From contig NW_003101649.1 of the NCBI RefSeq assembly GCF_000003855.2, positions 361,563 to 425,562 on the forward strand: DNA of 64,000 bases. The letters run 5' to 3'. Made by a program: the position numbers and the translations under genes. How positions within the stretch are numbered: the first letter of the stretch is position 1; each line of letters starts with the position of its first letter. The notes beneath the pieces were generated by a model. The model worked only from the letters and a program-made list of their open reading frames with translations, was not told where the DNA came from and ran no database searches. Shown piece by piece: positions 33,831 through 45,900 of the stretch. This stretch comes from Blastomyces gilchristii SLH14081 (Eukaryota; Ascomycota; Eurotiomycetes; Onygenales; Ajellomycetaceae).

Positions 33831-35135
33831 TTAGATCTTCTCAGCCTCTTCCATCAAATCTTCCAGCTTGAATCCATTTACATCGCCCTGGGTAAACATT
33901 CTCACCAAGTCCGCCTTCTTCCCAGCCTGTTTTCCATCCACGCCCCAATCGTAAAATCGTTGTAGCCACAGCACCAATAGCTTTGCCTCGTCCACAGACA
34001 CGCCACGATCCTGGACCACGCTCCCGTTCATAAGAATCAAGCCGGTGTTGTCTGCAAGGTCGAGATGGTGGGTGATGATTGTGTGCGGCTGCGAATATGC
34101 ACCGTGGAGTTTGTACGAGGCTAGGTGTGTGAAAAGCACGGTGGACGTATGTGTATTTAGCGTGGGTGGAGAATCAACGGTTGTGGCCGTTGGCGGAGAC
34201 GTTGTGGCGCTGGCAGGAGGGTGGAAGGCCCATTGCAGGAAATGAATATCTGCTCCCGTGCTTGCTGATTCAGTGGTGCCTGCTGGCGCAGTGCCGTCGT
34301 TCATGTCTTCCGGCTGGCCGCTATCCGCGGTACGGGGCAGTGGTAAAACAAACTGTGGATTCTCCCTGGCGGTGTCAACCATTCGCAGGTAAGTATCGAT
34401 CGGGATAGCAGCGCAGATGGATCGTGGATTGGCAGCATGTCGGAGACGCCAGAGAGTTTCGATTTCTTTAGCAGGAAGCGTGAGGATTTTGGGAATGTCG
34501 AGGTAGGAGGACAAAGGTTTTATTCCGGGTGTTTGACTTTGCGAGATCGAAGGGTCTACGGTGGGCTGTGTAGACTTAGCAGTCGTCGGGGAGTGTGTTT
34601 CAGGGCATGGGCTAGCACTGGAGCTCTGTGGTGTGGATGGGACAGGTTGTGGGATCCTCTCTGCTTTCGTTTTCAGGTCTTTGATTTTATCTTGGTAGGC
34701 TTCCTGGAGAGACGAAATCGAAGAATACCCCTCCCTTTTAAGAGGCGGTGACATCGTGAGCGATCGTATACAGGAATTGGAATGGTCCCTCTCGCGAAAA
34801 TACCATATCAGTTTGGGAGGTCTAAAACAGTTCACTTACTCTTTGGCCTTGCGATCTAACTTATCCTTGTACCTGTCAATCACTCGGTTTGAGTCATGAT
34901 GGGTGGTTAAACACCGCACGTCGTGGACTTGGGCCCATCGCCGTTGAGCATGTGGGAGCAATGGCCTGCCACTGCGTATGATGTGTCTCGCAACCGGAGC
35001 TAGAAGCCATGCCATTGCAACAGATGATGTTCGGAAACGAGACACTGTATGTACAGCGGCGGGGAGAGTGGGAGCTCTGTTGCCCGCCGACTTGGAACGT
35101 TGGCGCACAGCAGTGTAATTGCCAAGCCTCGCCAA
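33831..35135 (-). CDS. ATP11: ATP11-type mitochondrial F1-ATPase assembly factor, 2 exons
   Basis: ATP11 binds F1 beta subunits in the mitochondrial matrix until they join alpha, so it is needed to build ATP synthase. Exons on the minus strand: 35135-34840 and 34734-33831; 1200 nt, 399 residues from the first ATG. The intron is 105 nt, donor GTAAGT, acceptor TTAAAAG; this splice joins RYKDKLDRKAKE to EGYSSISSLQEAYQDKI, a continuous family block. The N-terminus is Arg-rich with few acids, fitting a mitochondrial presequence; a second Met at 35015 (MAWLLAPVARHIIRSG) would give 359 residues and is an equally good start. Conserved parts include AKEIETLWRLRHA and ILMNGSV. A Ser/Thr/Pro-rich insert lies between. 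Longer than yeast ATP11 mainly through these low-complexity parts. Confidence 0.88.
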
Positions 35136-35302
35136 GACTGAGGCTCTGTTAGGGTTTAGCGGTGGATCCCTCAGATGTCATTATTAGGGCCTTGTGCGGT
35201 GCGTCCGTACTTTTTGAACGCAATAGTGGATCTCATTAAAAATAGTGTATTGTTGGCCGGATGCCCTGTATGTTGGTGATTGCTACACTGTTGGGGGTCC
35301 CG
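35136..35302. promoter_or_regulatory. Upstream region of ATP11
   Basis: The short GC-normal stretch between the ATP11 start and a repeat beginning near 35303 is the presumed ATP11 promoter. No motif is clear. Confidence 0.4.
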
Positions 35303-35460
35303 GGGGTTGATCGGCCCTTCTACCAGCAGCGCTGGTGGTGACTGAGCTCTTTTGCCCCAGTAGCCTACAGGTTATGAGACTGTTTAGCGTGAGCCCTGCT
35401 GTGGTCAACATGCATGGGTTCAATCCCAGGATGAACTTAAGAATATAAATCTCAAACAAA
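35303..35460 (+). repeat. tRNA-like Pol III promoter fragment (probable SINE head)
   Basis: It has an A-box-like TAGCCTACAGG (35361-35371) and a B box GGTTCAATCC (35417-35426), 56 nt apart. It is preceded by GCCCCAG, reminiscent of CCCCGG at the start of the SINE at 18029. It cannot be a functional tRNA gene because the arms do not form a full cloverleaf by eye. The upstream 55-70 bp, including ACCAGC-AGC-GCTGGT, recur mutated at 35645-35715. Confidence 0.5.
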
Positions 35461-35543
35461 TACCCTGCATATTTAAAACAGTGTCAAGAGACATTCTAGA
35501 AGTGTGTTCTAGAAGTGAGTCCTTGAGCCCTAGAAGTGAGTTT

Positions 35544-35595
35544 ACTAAGAGAAGTCACTAAGAGAAGTCACTGAGAAAAGTCACTGAGAAAAGTA
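35544..35595 (+). repeat. 13-bp tandem repeat, four copies
   Basis: ACTAAGAGAAGTC occurs twice (35544, 35557) and ACTGAGAAAAGT(C/A) twice (35570, 35583). CTAGAAGTG-type repeats precede it at about 35498-35540. Confidence 0.75.
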
Positions 35596-35644
35596 CTGTA
35601 CTCTGTAATAGCTGATTTGAGAGAGTGTGTTAAGAGTTCTAAGA

Positions 35645-35715
35645 GTTAATCAGCTCTTTTATCAGTAGTACTGATAGTGACTAAGCTCTTTTACCTTAGC
35701 AGTCTACATACATCT
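35645..35715 (+). repeat. Mutated duplicate of the 35303-35373 segment
   Basis: This aligns without gaps over most of its length to 35303-35373; nearly all differences are C-to-T or G-to-A (ATCGGCCC to ATCAGCTC, CCAGCAGCGCTGG to TCAGTAGTACTGA). It is the first clearly mutated sequence to the right of the gene island. Confidence 0.7.
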
Positions 35716-37639
35716 ACTCTAAAAATATCTTAATGTATATAAGTCTCTGTATGTAAAGATATTACAGAGCTAAGCTTAAAATAGAAGACTTTATAAAATT
35801 AATTTTACAGATTATTATTAATAATAATAGAAGAGATAGAACTGTAAAAATAAATAAAGATTTATTTTTCAGAGTAAAAGTATTAGTTAACTAAGTAAGA
35901 AAAAAAAATAAAAAATATCTCACTCTGTCTGATCTCACTCTACTAGCTTATATATTATTATTAAAAATAGTGTAAGTAATTTAAAGAAGACTTATAATAG
36001 TTCTGAATTTAATCTTCAAAGCTGTATTTTTCTTACACAGAGTCTTATTTTCAATATAAAGAGTTAAAATCTTAATATTATAACTGTTAACTGACTTAAT
36101 ACTTACTCTCTGTTTTTTCAAGACTCTAGTTTCTGTATTTATAGTTATAGAGTACTTCTTGAATAAGCTCTTCTTTTTAACTTTTTTTTTTTTTTTATTC
36201 TTCTACTTCTTTTCTTTTACTTTAATATTCTTCTTACTAATATTAACTATGTATAACTATTAGTTTAATTGTATTAAAATTGATATATTTTATATTAAAA
36301 AGTGACTTACTTCTATAATAAAAGTAGTAACTTTCAGTGTTAGTATAATAACAACTGATACAATCTTTATAACACTGATATAGAGTATTAATACAGATAA
36401 TAAAAGAGTGTTCTTCTCTAATATAGTAGCTACAGAGAACTATAAAAACAGTATTATGAAATTATAAAAGAAGAGTGTTATAATTTATATTAATTTTTAT
36501 ATTAATCTGATAACTCTCTTATAAGACTGACTTTTAAGTATAGAATAATTTAATAAGAGTCTGTAGCTTCTTTAATAGCTTTTCAGATATTCTTTCAGTT
36601 AAATAAGTTAATAGTTAACTCAATGATCTAGAATTTACAGATGCAGCAAAGACAGGTATAAATATAGATATAAAACTGAGAATGAGATTAATAGCTAATA
36701 GCTTAGCAGATTAAACAAGATTATTAAGAACTAAACTAACTGTCAGAATTGTAATTTTCATCATTTAAAAAATCTCACTTATAATGAATATATTTTAAGA
36801 TGTTGTTTTCAGTTATAATAATAGTATTTATAATTTTTTAAACTTCTGATGAATTAATAGATGTTATATCTGCGGCTGTATCAAGACTCTGTTATAGTTT
36901 CACACAGCTTATTACTTCTCTGTGAATGATTTCATTCATTTCACAGAGTGTTTAAACCAGTTTTCAATCACTCTACAATATTATTCAGTTATAATATAGA
37001 AAGATCTGATTAATGAATATAAGAATCTCACTTCTATACAAGATCAGTAGATTACTCTTTCATAGCAGTGAGATACTGCTGAGGTATTACTTCAGCTATT
37101 TTCACTTATAGAATAGAAGAAAAGTATTCACTCATTATCTATATAGAATAGCTAGATGCTGGCTTCTAATTAAAGAAGTCAGTAATTTATTTTCCACTAC
37201 TGAAATATATATAAGAGTTATTGCATTTCTTATATAATCTTCTTAGTATACTAAGTATTATATCTGTGATATTCTCATAATAACTCTGTAGCTCATGAGC
37301 TCACTATTCAAGCAAGATAATCAAGTTCATTTATACAGCTTCTTAAATAACTACTTCTATATAATACTGCTAACTAGTCACTGCTTCAGTTTCATTATAT
37401 TACACTTTAAATTACTTAATCTGATTATAAGTTTGAATCAGTTAAGCTCTATTAATGAATTAATATAATCTTATACATCTGTGCTGAAACTGACCTGATC
37501 TCATTCTCTGAGAAAAACTTCATATTATTCTCTAGAGTGTGTACATCTCTACTCTGACAGAAATCCGAGATTTCTAAATCTACTGTATACTTTGACACAG
37601 ACTCAGTAACTGCTCTATTATTATCACAGTCTCTACACT
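35716..37639. other. AT-rich DNA left of gypsy-C gag, possibly its 5' LTR/leader
   Basis: No gene is recognised. There is a T17-type run near 36183-36199 and a nested palindrome at 36918-36948 (CTCTGTGAA...TTCACAGAG with inner TGAATGA-TT-TCATTCA). I could not find matching LTRs for gypsy-C, so its left end is unknown. Confidence 0.4.
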
Positions 37640-38470
37640 TCTACATCTATTATAGAGATAGAGAGATTAAGATTGAAGATTTTCTGAATTATAATAGAAA
37701 TATATTATCTGAATTTCATAACTTTATCTTTACTTCTAAATAAAAATTCTATCTTAATCTGAGTCAGTTTAACACTTATAAGATATAAGTAATATATATT
37801 ATTAATCTTCTTGAAGACATCTCTGCAACTACTTGAGTTATTCAGAAGAGAGAGCTTGAGTATATCAATACTGTTATAACTTGAAAAGAATTCAAGAACT
37901 TTCTACTGAATCAGATCAAAGATTACTACAATTACAGCTTTACAGCAGCACAGTGATTCAACTTATTATAGTAATAAAATAATAAGAATTCTTTTAATTT
38001 CAATATAAGATTTGAAGAATATTGAAAGAAATTAACCGATAATTTGAATTAATTAAAGATATAGCTTTATCTCACAAAGCTGACTTATAAGATACAGACT
38101 ATGATATTACAGTATTAGAGTTTATTAATCAATTATACTGAGCTTGTTAACATGATTTTCTAAATCTATTTGAGTAATTAATACTCTGAGAAAAAGACTA
38201 ACAAGATCTCTTCTAAGTAATTAATAATAAGATTTAAATAGTAATGTGACAGCTTCAGTATAGAGAATATAAAGAAGAATTTCAAGTATTCTAATTCTTT
38301 ACTCACTGTGAAGAAATGTTAAAAAAGATTTAATAAGAATCTTTATTTTAACTGTGAAGCTAATAATTACTATACTAGTAATTAAAAGAAGCTGAAGAAG
38401 AAAAGAAACTGAGAAGACAGTATCTTAAAGTTAACTCTTCTTCTGATAAATTTATTCATGAAAGATAAAG
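37640..38470 (+). pseudogene. gypsy-C gag remnant
   Basis: The decayed capsid region reads ITxKEFKNFLLNQIKDYYN, then FNxNIRFEEYxKKL, the W-x-x-F / F-x-x-Y-x-x-x-L pattern of gypsy Gag (x marks stops at likely Trp sites). A damaged zinc-knuckle YFNCEANNYYTSN lies near 38350. The start codon is not defined. Confidence 0.6.
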
Positions 38471-38754
38471 AAGAGAAAGAAATAAAGAATTGATAATTTA
38501 TATATCTCTGAGTTTATATTACAATTATAATAAATACTCTAAATGAAAAGATATCAGTGAGATATCTACTCAACTCTGAAATACTAACTTTGTATTCTAT
38601 TTCTTTTCTTTAATGAAGAGTTGAAAGAAGTTAGATTTATCAGATTATATGAAATTTACTGATAAAATAAAATATCACTGTTTCAGTATAATTTAAGTAA
38701 AGTATGTGATTACAGACTTAGAAAAAATCTTTAAGAAGAGTAGTTTACTTCTTC

Positions 38755-39260
38755 TAGACTGATTGTGTAACTGTGTCTGAGACCGGAATCAGAATATTTA
38801 ATAATCTCATTATCAATTCAACTGATCTCATTACACTGTTTTAACATTAGATAGTAGTCTCATACTGTCTCAGTGAGACTTACTGTCTACTCTTATCACA
38901 TTTTTCAAATGAGACTATGATTTTCACTTCTCAATTTAAATTATTTTTATTGCTTTAAATGACTTTAAATCTTATTTAAGTGTTATCAAAAAGTGTTACT
39001 TTTTAAAAAATTAAAAATAGTCTAAAAAAAACCTTAAAATGTCTAAAAATAGTAACTTTATATCAAGAATGAGAGTAAATGAGATTAAGTGAAATCACTT
39101 TCTTATTTTTTCTAAGTCATGGTCATATTTTGAGATCTGATATATAGTCACTTTGCATGTTTTTTTAATGATTAGCCCCAGCGGGATTCAAGCCAAGAAA
39201 TGTATGAGATTCAATTAAATGAGATCAAATGTGAAATTCATGATTCTGATGGCCAATCTA
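38755..39260 (+). mobile_element. hAT-type MITE, 506 bp, 8-bp TSD
   Basis: It is flanked by exact ACTTCTTC duplications (38747-38754 and 39261-39268). Terminal inverted repeats are TAGACTGATTG and, inverted, TAGATTGGCCA. It shares both ends with the large hAT at 46267-57835 (TAGACTGA(T/C)(T/C)GTGTAAC(T/C)GTGTCTGAGACC at the left, AAGAAATGTATGAGAT... to GGCCA(A/G)TCTA at the right). No coding capacity, so presumably moved by that transposase. It sits between gypsy-C gag and protease. Confidence 0.88.
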
Positions 39261-39268
39261 ACTTCTTC

Positions 39269-39624
39269 ACACTGTTAATATTGTAGATAAGAATATCATT
39301 CTGGATCTTCTATGATTGAGAGAAAACAATTCTCTTATTAACTAAGTCACTCAGGTGTAACAGTACTGTCTCACTAATAAAGAACAGTGATAGAGAAATC
39401 TGAAGAGTTTCATTAGAAGAATCTTAAGAAAAGATAAAGTTAATATACTATGTAACAGAGAACTTGAGAATAGATGAAGAAGCTATCACTCTCACTACAA
39501 GATTAGTAGCAGTATTTATCATTGAAGATGAATGAATATAACATCTCTTTACAGATTATAAGAATGTGTTTTTAAAAAGAAAAGCAGTGAAGTTTTCTAA
39601 TATTAAGATGTAATATAAGATCTA
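39269..39624 (+). pseudogene. gypsy-C protease-region remnant
   Basis: A plus-strand frame reads NIVDKNIILDLL-x-LRENNSLIN, fitting the DIILGLPWL..NP.IDW block at the C-terminal side of gypsy proteases. The active-site triad would lie on the other side of the MITE and is not seen. The piece ends where the LINE inserted. Confidence 0.6.
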
Positions 39625-39698
39625 TCTTGAAGTTAATTATTATTATTATTATTATTCTTCAATTATAGACGTATGCAGTCAGAGACTATGACATCTAC

Positions 39699-39719
39699 CT
39701 GAGAACTAAAAGTTCTCAG
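39699..39719. repeat. LINE 3'-end hairpin (loop AAA)
   Basis: A 9-bp stem CTGAGAACT / AGTTCTCAG encloses AAA. The same stem at 58131-58151 encloses TTT. It lies 60 bp inside the LINE 3' end, where RT-recognition stems are known in other LINEs. Confidence 0.7.
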
Positions 39720-40009
39720 AGTTTTTCCTATATCTATACAGTTAACTATTATACATTCATCAATTTCAGATATGCAAAATCAGAAAATTCCAGCTCAGAA
39801 TACAAAAACTGTTTACAAATTGCAGTGTTTTAACATCTTCTGATACTTTGAAATCATTTGATATGATAAAAGAAAAGAGAACACAGTCTTAAAGATAGAC
39901 ACATTAAATAGATAGACAGAAAAGAATAGAAAGAAAAAAGTAAAGTAAAATAATGAGAGACTGTAATGAAATAAATTATTGAAAGATAGTATATAGCTGT
40001 TTTAACAGA

Positions 40010-42905
40010 CTATATCTGATCAATTTCCTTCTCTTCATATTCAGATATTTCTGAATTCAGTCATTTTCTTATAGCTGCTTGAGTTTCTGATAGAAAGTCT
40101 ATTAAGTATTTAATTTCTGTCTCAGTTGAGAATAAGAATCTCATATTTAATTGATTTAGATTGTACTTCTCTTTCAATCTGACTCTGAGACTATTGTATA
40201 ATGCACAGTGTATTACAATATACTCAGAATTCTCATTTGCATTGCAGAATGAGCATTCTATTAAATCAAATCTATCATCAAATCTTTGTATATAAGATTT
40301 GAAATAGCCATGTTCTAATTTCAGCTGTATTATAGATGAGAATATTTTCTTTTTACATTTAATTGAACAAGATTTTCACTTGGATTTTGTTTCAAATCTT
40401 GAATAATGTATACTCTTCTTTTGTTTCTGCCAGCTTTCATTTCACTTGTCTAAATAAGATTCTTTTATTTTCCTCTTTATAAAAGACCAGGACACAATTT
40501 TTTGAATAGATCTGCTTAATTCTGACCCTTTTTTTACAGCTGAATCAGTCAATTCATTATCATGAATATTCATATGAGCAGGAACTCAGTGCAGATAAAT
40601 TATCAGCTTTGATGTTCTTCTCTTTTGAATTTTCAAAATGAAGTTTAAGATCAGTTCAAGATTCATTTAATCATTATAAATCTGACTATTTCTAAGTCTT
40701 TTTAAAGCAGCTTGACTATCAGAGAATATTTATATCTCTTTCAAACTATTTTCTCTTTTATAAGATTTTATTTCAATAAGTTTGAAAGCTTTCACTATTG
40801 CAAATAATTCAGCATCAAAGACTTCAGATTCACAGCCTAAAGTTCAGAAATCTGAGATAAAATTAATATTATCTTCAGTATAAGCAATGCCTGCATCTAA
40901 TCTATTCAAATTCTCATTTTTTAAGTCATTTGAATAAATCAGAATAGAGTCTTTTATATTGATTGTAGAAATTCTCTTCAAATGCTGTTCATATTCTTTC
41001 TCTTTAGATAGTTCATTTATTTATAAGTCTATAAGAGATTCAAGCTTTTCTCTTCAGAGAAATAACTTTAACTTCTCATGATCAACTTTTTCAATATTTA
41101 AAGAAGAAAATTGGTTTTTAATCAGTGAGCATAGTCTGTACAGTTGAGAAGACATTTTCTTTGAAGAATTATTTTCATTTCAATCAAGAAATCTATTTCA
41201 ATCCAGTTCATTTCCAGAGTTAACTGATGAAAATGAGACAGAGACTCTTTCTCTGATTATATGATTTAAGCTCATCTTTATAACTCTCAGAGCATAGTTT
41301 ATACAGGCCTTTTCAAATCTAATAGCAGAAGAAAGAATTGAAGCTTCAATTTCCATTGCTTTAATAGAAGATGATTTGAAAGCTCTCAGAATTCTTCTCA
41401 AAGCTCTGTTTTGCAGACTTTGAAAGAGTTCAGTGAAATTTTCTTGATTATTTCATTAAACTTGAACTTCATAATCAGCTACTGAGATAATACAGACTAT
41501 ATATAACTGTCTCATAGTCTGGAAGGATAGACCTCTCTCTGTATTTGATAGTCTGATAATGTTGTTCAATAGTCTTTCTGTCTTGACAGTTCTTTGTTGA
41601 ATATAATATTTAAAATTCAACTTGGAGTTTAATCATACTTCTAATCATTTGATATTTAAACTGGGTTTAATCTCTCTATTTAAAAGAGTTAGAGATAGTT
41701 CTTTCTCATTGAATCTAGAAAAGAAATGAATTAACTCAGTTTTATTCATATTAAATTGAATTTGATTGATATCTGCTCTGACAAGGATTTCCTTTACAGC
41801 TTTTTTAATCACTTTCAAATTCTCTTTGATAGTTTTTAAGCTGTAGACTAGATCAATATCATATACATAACTTAGAGATCACACTATTTTCATATTTCTA
41901 TCTTTGAATAGATATACAGTGTATATTACAAATAAAATGAGTGAGATTGAAGATTCTTACAGCACTTCTATTTGTATCTCAGTCTTGTCTTATTTCATTT
42001 CATCAAAGAAAAGTTGTATGATTCTTTTAGATATAAAACAGTTCACTCATTTTATTAGAGAAAGTGGCAGTTTTAACATCTTCAAAGTCTGAATTAACTT
42101 TGACTTTGAAACATGATCAAATGCTTCTTTTATGTCAATAAAAACTGCAGTTGAGACCAGATCTTCATGTTTTGCTATTTGAATATCATGAATAACTGAG
42201 AGAACAGTGTCAATTGCAGAACATTGTTTTCTATCTCTCATTTATTCACTGAATAAAAGAGAGTTATTAATAGAGCTTATAAAAGATAGTCAAGTAGCTC
42301 TTATCTTTTTCAAAATCTTTTCTAGACAGTTTAATATTGATATTACTCTATATGACTTAGGAATTGAAGTTTTTCTATTAGATTTTGCAAGAATAACTTC
42401 AGTGACTTCTCTCCAGCATTCAGAATGATATTCATTTTTCAAGAGATTGAAAAAGAGCTCAAAATATTCATTCTTTAAGTAGAAATATGTATTTTGAATA
42501 ATCAAGTGATTAATTGAATCAGGCCCTGCAGCAGTTTTAACAGAACTTGAGAAGATAGCTGACTCTAATTCATCTTGTGTAAGATCAGGCCATTCGCAGT
42601 CATTTTCATCAATGTAGTTGAGAAGTTATATATTCTCTTTCTCTGAATCTGAATCTGAATCTGGTGAGTTCTGAAAGAGAATTCTCATGAAAGCTTGACA
42701 TTTTTCCTCAAAAGAGTTTGCTATATATGATTCATTCTGAAACTCATATTCTAAGGCTGGAAGTTTTGCTACACTTCTTGTTTTAGTATAGTTAAAAGCT
42801 TTAAAAACTTCCTTTTCTTATGCTTCTTCAAGAAATTTATTCCAGCAGTCTGTTTTAGCTCTTTTAATATCTGAAAAACATTCATTTCTGACAGCTTTGA
42901 ACTCT
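40010..42905 (-). pseudogene. LINE copy 2 ORF2 remnant: RT, RNase H, C-terminal zinc motif
   Basis: Frame end TAG is at 40012-40010. The RT has SECWREVTEV near 42410, where the Trp codon is still TGG, and AVFIDIKEAFD near 42110-42145; the Y-x-D-D site near 41860-41880 reads YVYD. RNase H follows: EVFDAELFAI near 40820, SDSQAAL near 40710-40730 and HDNELTD near 40545-40565. A CSFC...HC motif near 40215-40265 matches the CCHC after RNase H in Tad-type LINEs, with the His-like position changed to Tyr. Confidence 0.82.
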
Positions 42906-45900
42906 TCTTGAAGATAATACAACAGTGCTGTACAAGCCTCTGTACAACTTATTAATAAAGAAATTGAATGTTCTGTGCCACTATCTTGAGAAAGCACAAT
43001 TGAAGAACTGAATATACTTATTAAAGAGTTCAACAGAGACACTCATACTATTTCTACTTAAGAAGAATAGTAAACTATATTCATATATAGACTACAGAGA
43101 CCTTAATAAGATGATAGTTAAGAATCACTATTTATTATTATTAATTAATAAGATAATTGATTAATTATCTGAAGCAAAGATGTTCTAAAAGATTGATATA
43201 TAAGATATCTATTATAGAATCAGAGTTAATGAAGATAATATTTGAAAAACAGCTTTTCATACTATGTACAGCAATTTTGAATATCTTGTTTTATCTTTTA
43301 AGCTCTGTAACACTTCAGTCATCTTTCAAATCTATATAAATAAGATACTGCAGAGCCTTGTCAACATCTTATACATAGTATACTTAGACAACATTCTAAT
43401 CTTCTCAAAAATGAAAGAAGAACATGATACTCATGTTCAAGAAGTATTGAGTTGATTGAGACAGTATTAACTCTATGCAAACACTGAAAAATACTTGTTC
43501 TACATGCAGAAGATTGATTTCTTAGATTATATTATTGAAGTTAATGACATTTCAATGAACTGAAGCTGAGTCACTATTATTAAGAATTAACTAATACTGT
43601 GAATATACTGTGAGATGTAGATGTTTCTAGAATTTGTGAATTTCTATAGATAATTCATCTATACATATTCACAGATTACTATCTCTGTTACAGATCTGTT
43701 AAAGAGAAGTGTTACAGATAGAAAAATAAGACTCTTTATTCTTACTCAAAACACTGTACAGATATTTACAGAATTGAAACAAGCTTTTACAGATATTATA
43801 ATACTGAATCACTTTAATCTTAATTTACTCAGTCAGTGTGAGACTGATATATCTGAGAATGAGATCTATGAAATCTTTTTACAGTTAACACTGAAGATCT
43901 TTCAATATTGAAAGAATTAAGAAATAATAACTTCTGAGAATACAGATAATGAAATATCTGTGAGAAAAGACTTTTTCACAGAGTCTATAAGATGCTGTGA
44001 ATGAAGATCAGTGACTTTCTTCTTCAAGAAGTTATTACTTATACAGAGAAGGTATAATACTTATAATTAAGAGATATTAATAATTATTGAATTCTTTAAA
44101 ATCTGATAACATTATCTTCAGAGTAGTAAGTACTTAGTATAAGTTCTTACTGATTATGTAAATTTGTATTACTTCTTAATAATACAGAGCTTGATAGAAT
44201 ATTAAGTCAGATAAGTGAAGCTGCTTTCTGAGTATGATTTCTATATCTGATACTGTTCAGATCAGTTTAATCTCACTGACATGTTATTTAAACAGCTTAA
44301 TTATAATATCATTAATGAGAAGAACAATTCTATAAAAGAATCTCTATGATCACTGTAGAAGAAGCTGATTGCAAAGAATTAAGATTCTCTGAAGCTGGAA
44401 AACATTGCTGATAAGACAGATGTGTGACTCAGTATAAAAGATGAAAGAAAACCTAAGTTCTTATAGAAGACTGACACTGAAGATTATAAGCTTCTTATAT
44501 TATATCTTACTATCATTGAATTGATAAAGAATGAAACAGTTTATAATCTTTCAATCTGACTACTTTTAGAATTTATTAATAAATTTTAGCAGAGAGATAT
44601 CTCTACTGCAGCTTGAATTCAGAAGTTGAAGAAGAAAGAGTTCAGTTTAAACTTAAAAGAGACAGACTCTGAGTGAGATAGTACTGCTAAGAAATCAAGT
44701 CACTGATAACTAGAAGAATATGAACTTCTACTACTAAATAGTTCAATCTTTATCACTTGTAGCAGAGCAGTGTGTTAGAAGTTATTGAGAATTCATTATA
44801 ATAATTTTCATACTGAGCACTTCAGATTAGAGAAGACTGAAGAGCTTCTAAAATATAAATATACTTAGAACAAGCTTCAGACAGATATTAAAGAGTATAT
44901 TAAGACTTATAATATCTATTAAAGAATAAAGATTTCACAGTATAAGTAATACAGTAAGTTAATCTCACTGTCTGTTTCAAAGAGCTTATAACAGAATTTA
45001 TTAATGAATTTCATAGTTGATCTGCTGAAGTCAATAAGAGTTAAAGAATATGACTTGATTTTAATCATTGTTAACTGCTTCATAAAGATGATCAAATATA
45101 TCTTCACATATAAAAAGATTAAAGCCTCTGAATTGACTGATCTATTTTTAGATGTTATCATTTATAATCACAGTGCTCTGAAATTCTTAATAACAGATTA
45201 AGAATTGCTCTTCATTAGTAAATACTGATCAGCTTTTTACTATTACTTTATAATAAGATGTCTTCTCAGCACTGTATTTTATCTGCAAACAGATGATCAG
45301 ACTGAATATCAGAATCAGATATTAGAATAGCATCTTTAAGTGTTCTATTCATATTATCAGAATAATTGACTTAAACATCTTCTGACTGCTAAATTCATGT
45401 ATAACAATGCAAAGAATGCAATCTTAAAAGTATCTTCTTTTTATGCTTATTATGAATATAATTCTTCATTACTCAGTAATGTCACAGACAACATCTTAAA
45501 GAGAGAGATAGATAGTCAGCATATTAAACAGATATAGAGAACATATCTCTCAGTGTTAAAAGTAAAAACTAGATTGAAACCTTTGAATAAAATTCATAAG
45601 AAAATCATGAAAAGCATCTGTCACATTCAGAAGCAGTAGATAGAATACTATAATTAAAAACATCTTTCAATAAAGTTCTTAATGAAGAATTAAGTACTAC
45701 TTTCAGCCAAGAATATCAAGATAATAAGACTGTATAAGAAGCTTAGTGAGTAGTGACTAGAATCTTTCTCAGTAACAACAGTAATAAGTAAGTGAATATA
45801 TAAGTTGAAATTACTCTTAGAATTGAAATCAATTCATTCTGTTTTTCACATTTTCTATTTAAAGCTCTATAAGCAATGTCTCAGAGTGAAGCTATCTCAG

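Larger units (their letters stand above)
39638..42905 (-). mobile_element. Tad-like LINE copy 2, 5'-truncated, with TSD
   Basis: The LINE is flanked by TCTTGAAG(T/A)TAAT at 39625-39637 and 42906-42918 (12 of 13 match). Its 3' end on the minus strand is a (AAT)n tail, and homology to copy 1 stops at 42905 (copy 1 position about 1047), so it is 5'-truncated as is common for target-primed integration. It inserted into gypsy-C between protease and RT. Confidence 0.88.

Noticed and set aside
38755..39260. Solo LTR of gypsy-C
   Set aside because: First considered because of its place inside gypsy-C. Terminal inverted repeats and an exact 8-bp duplication show a hAT-type MITE instead.
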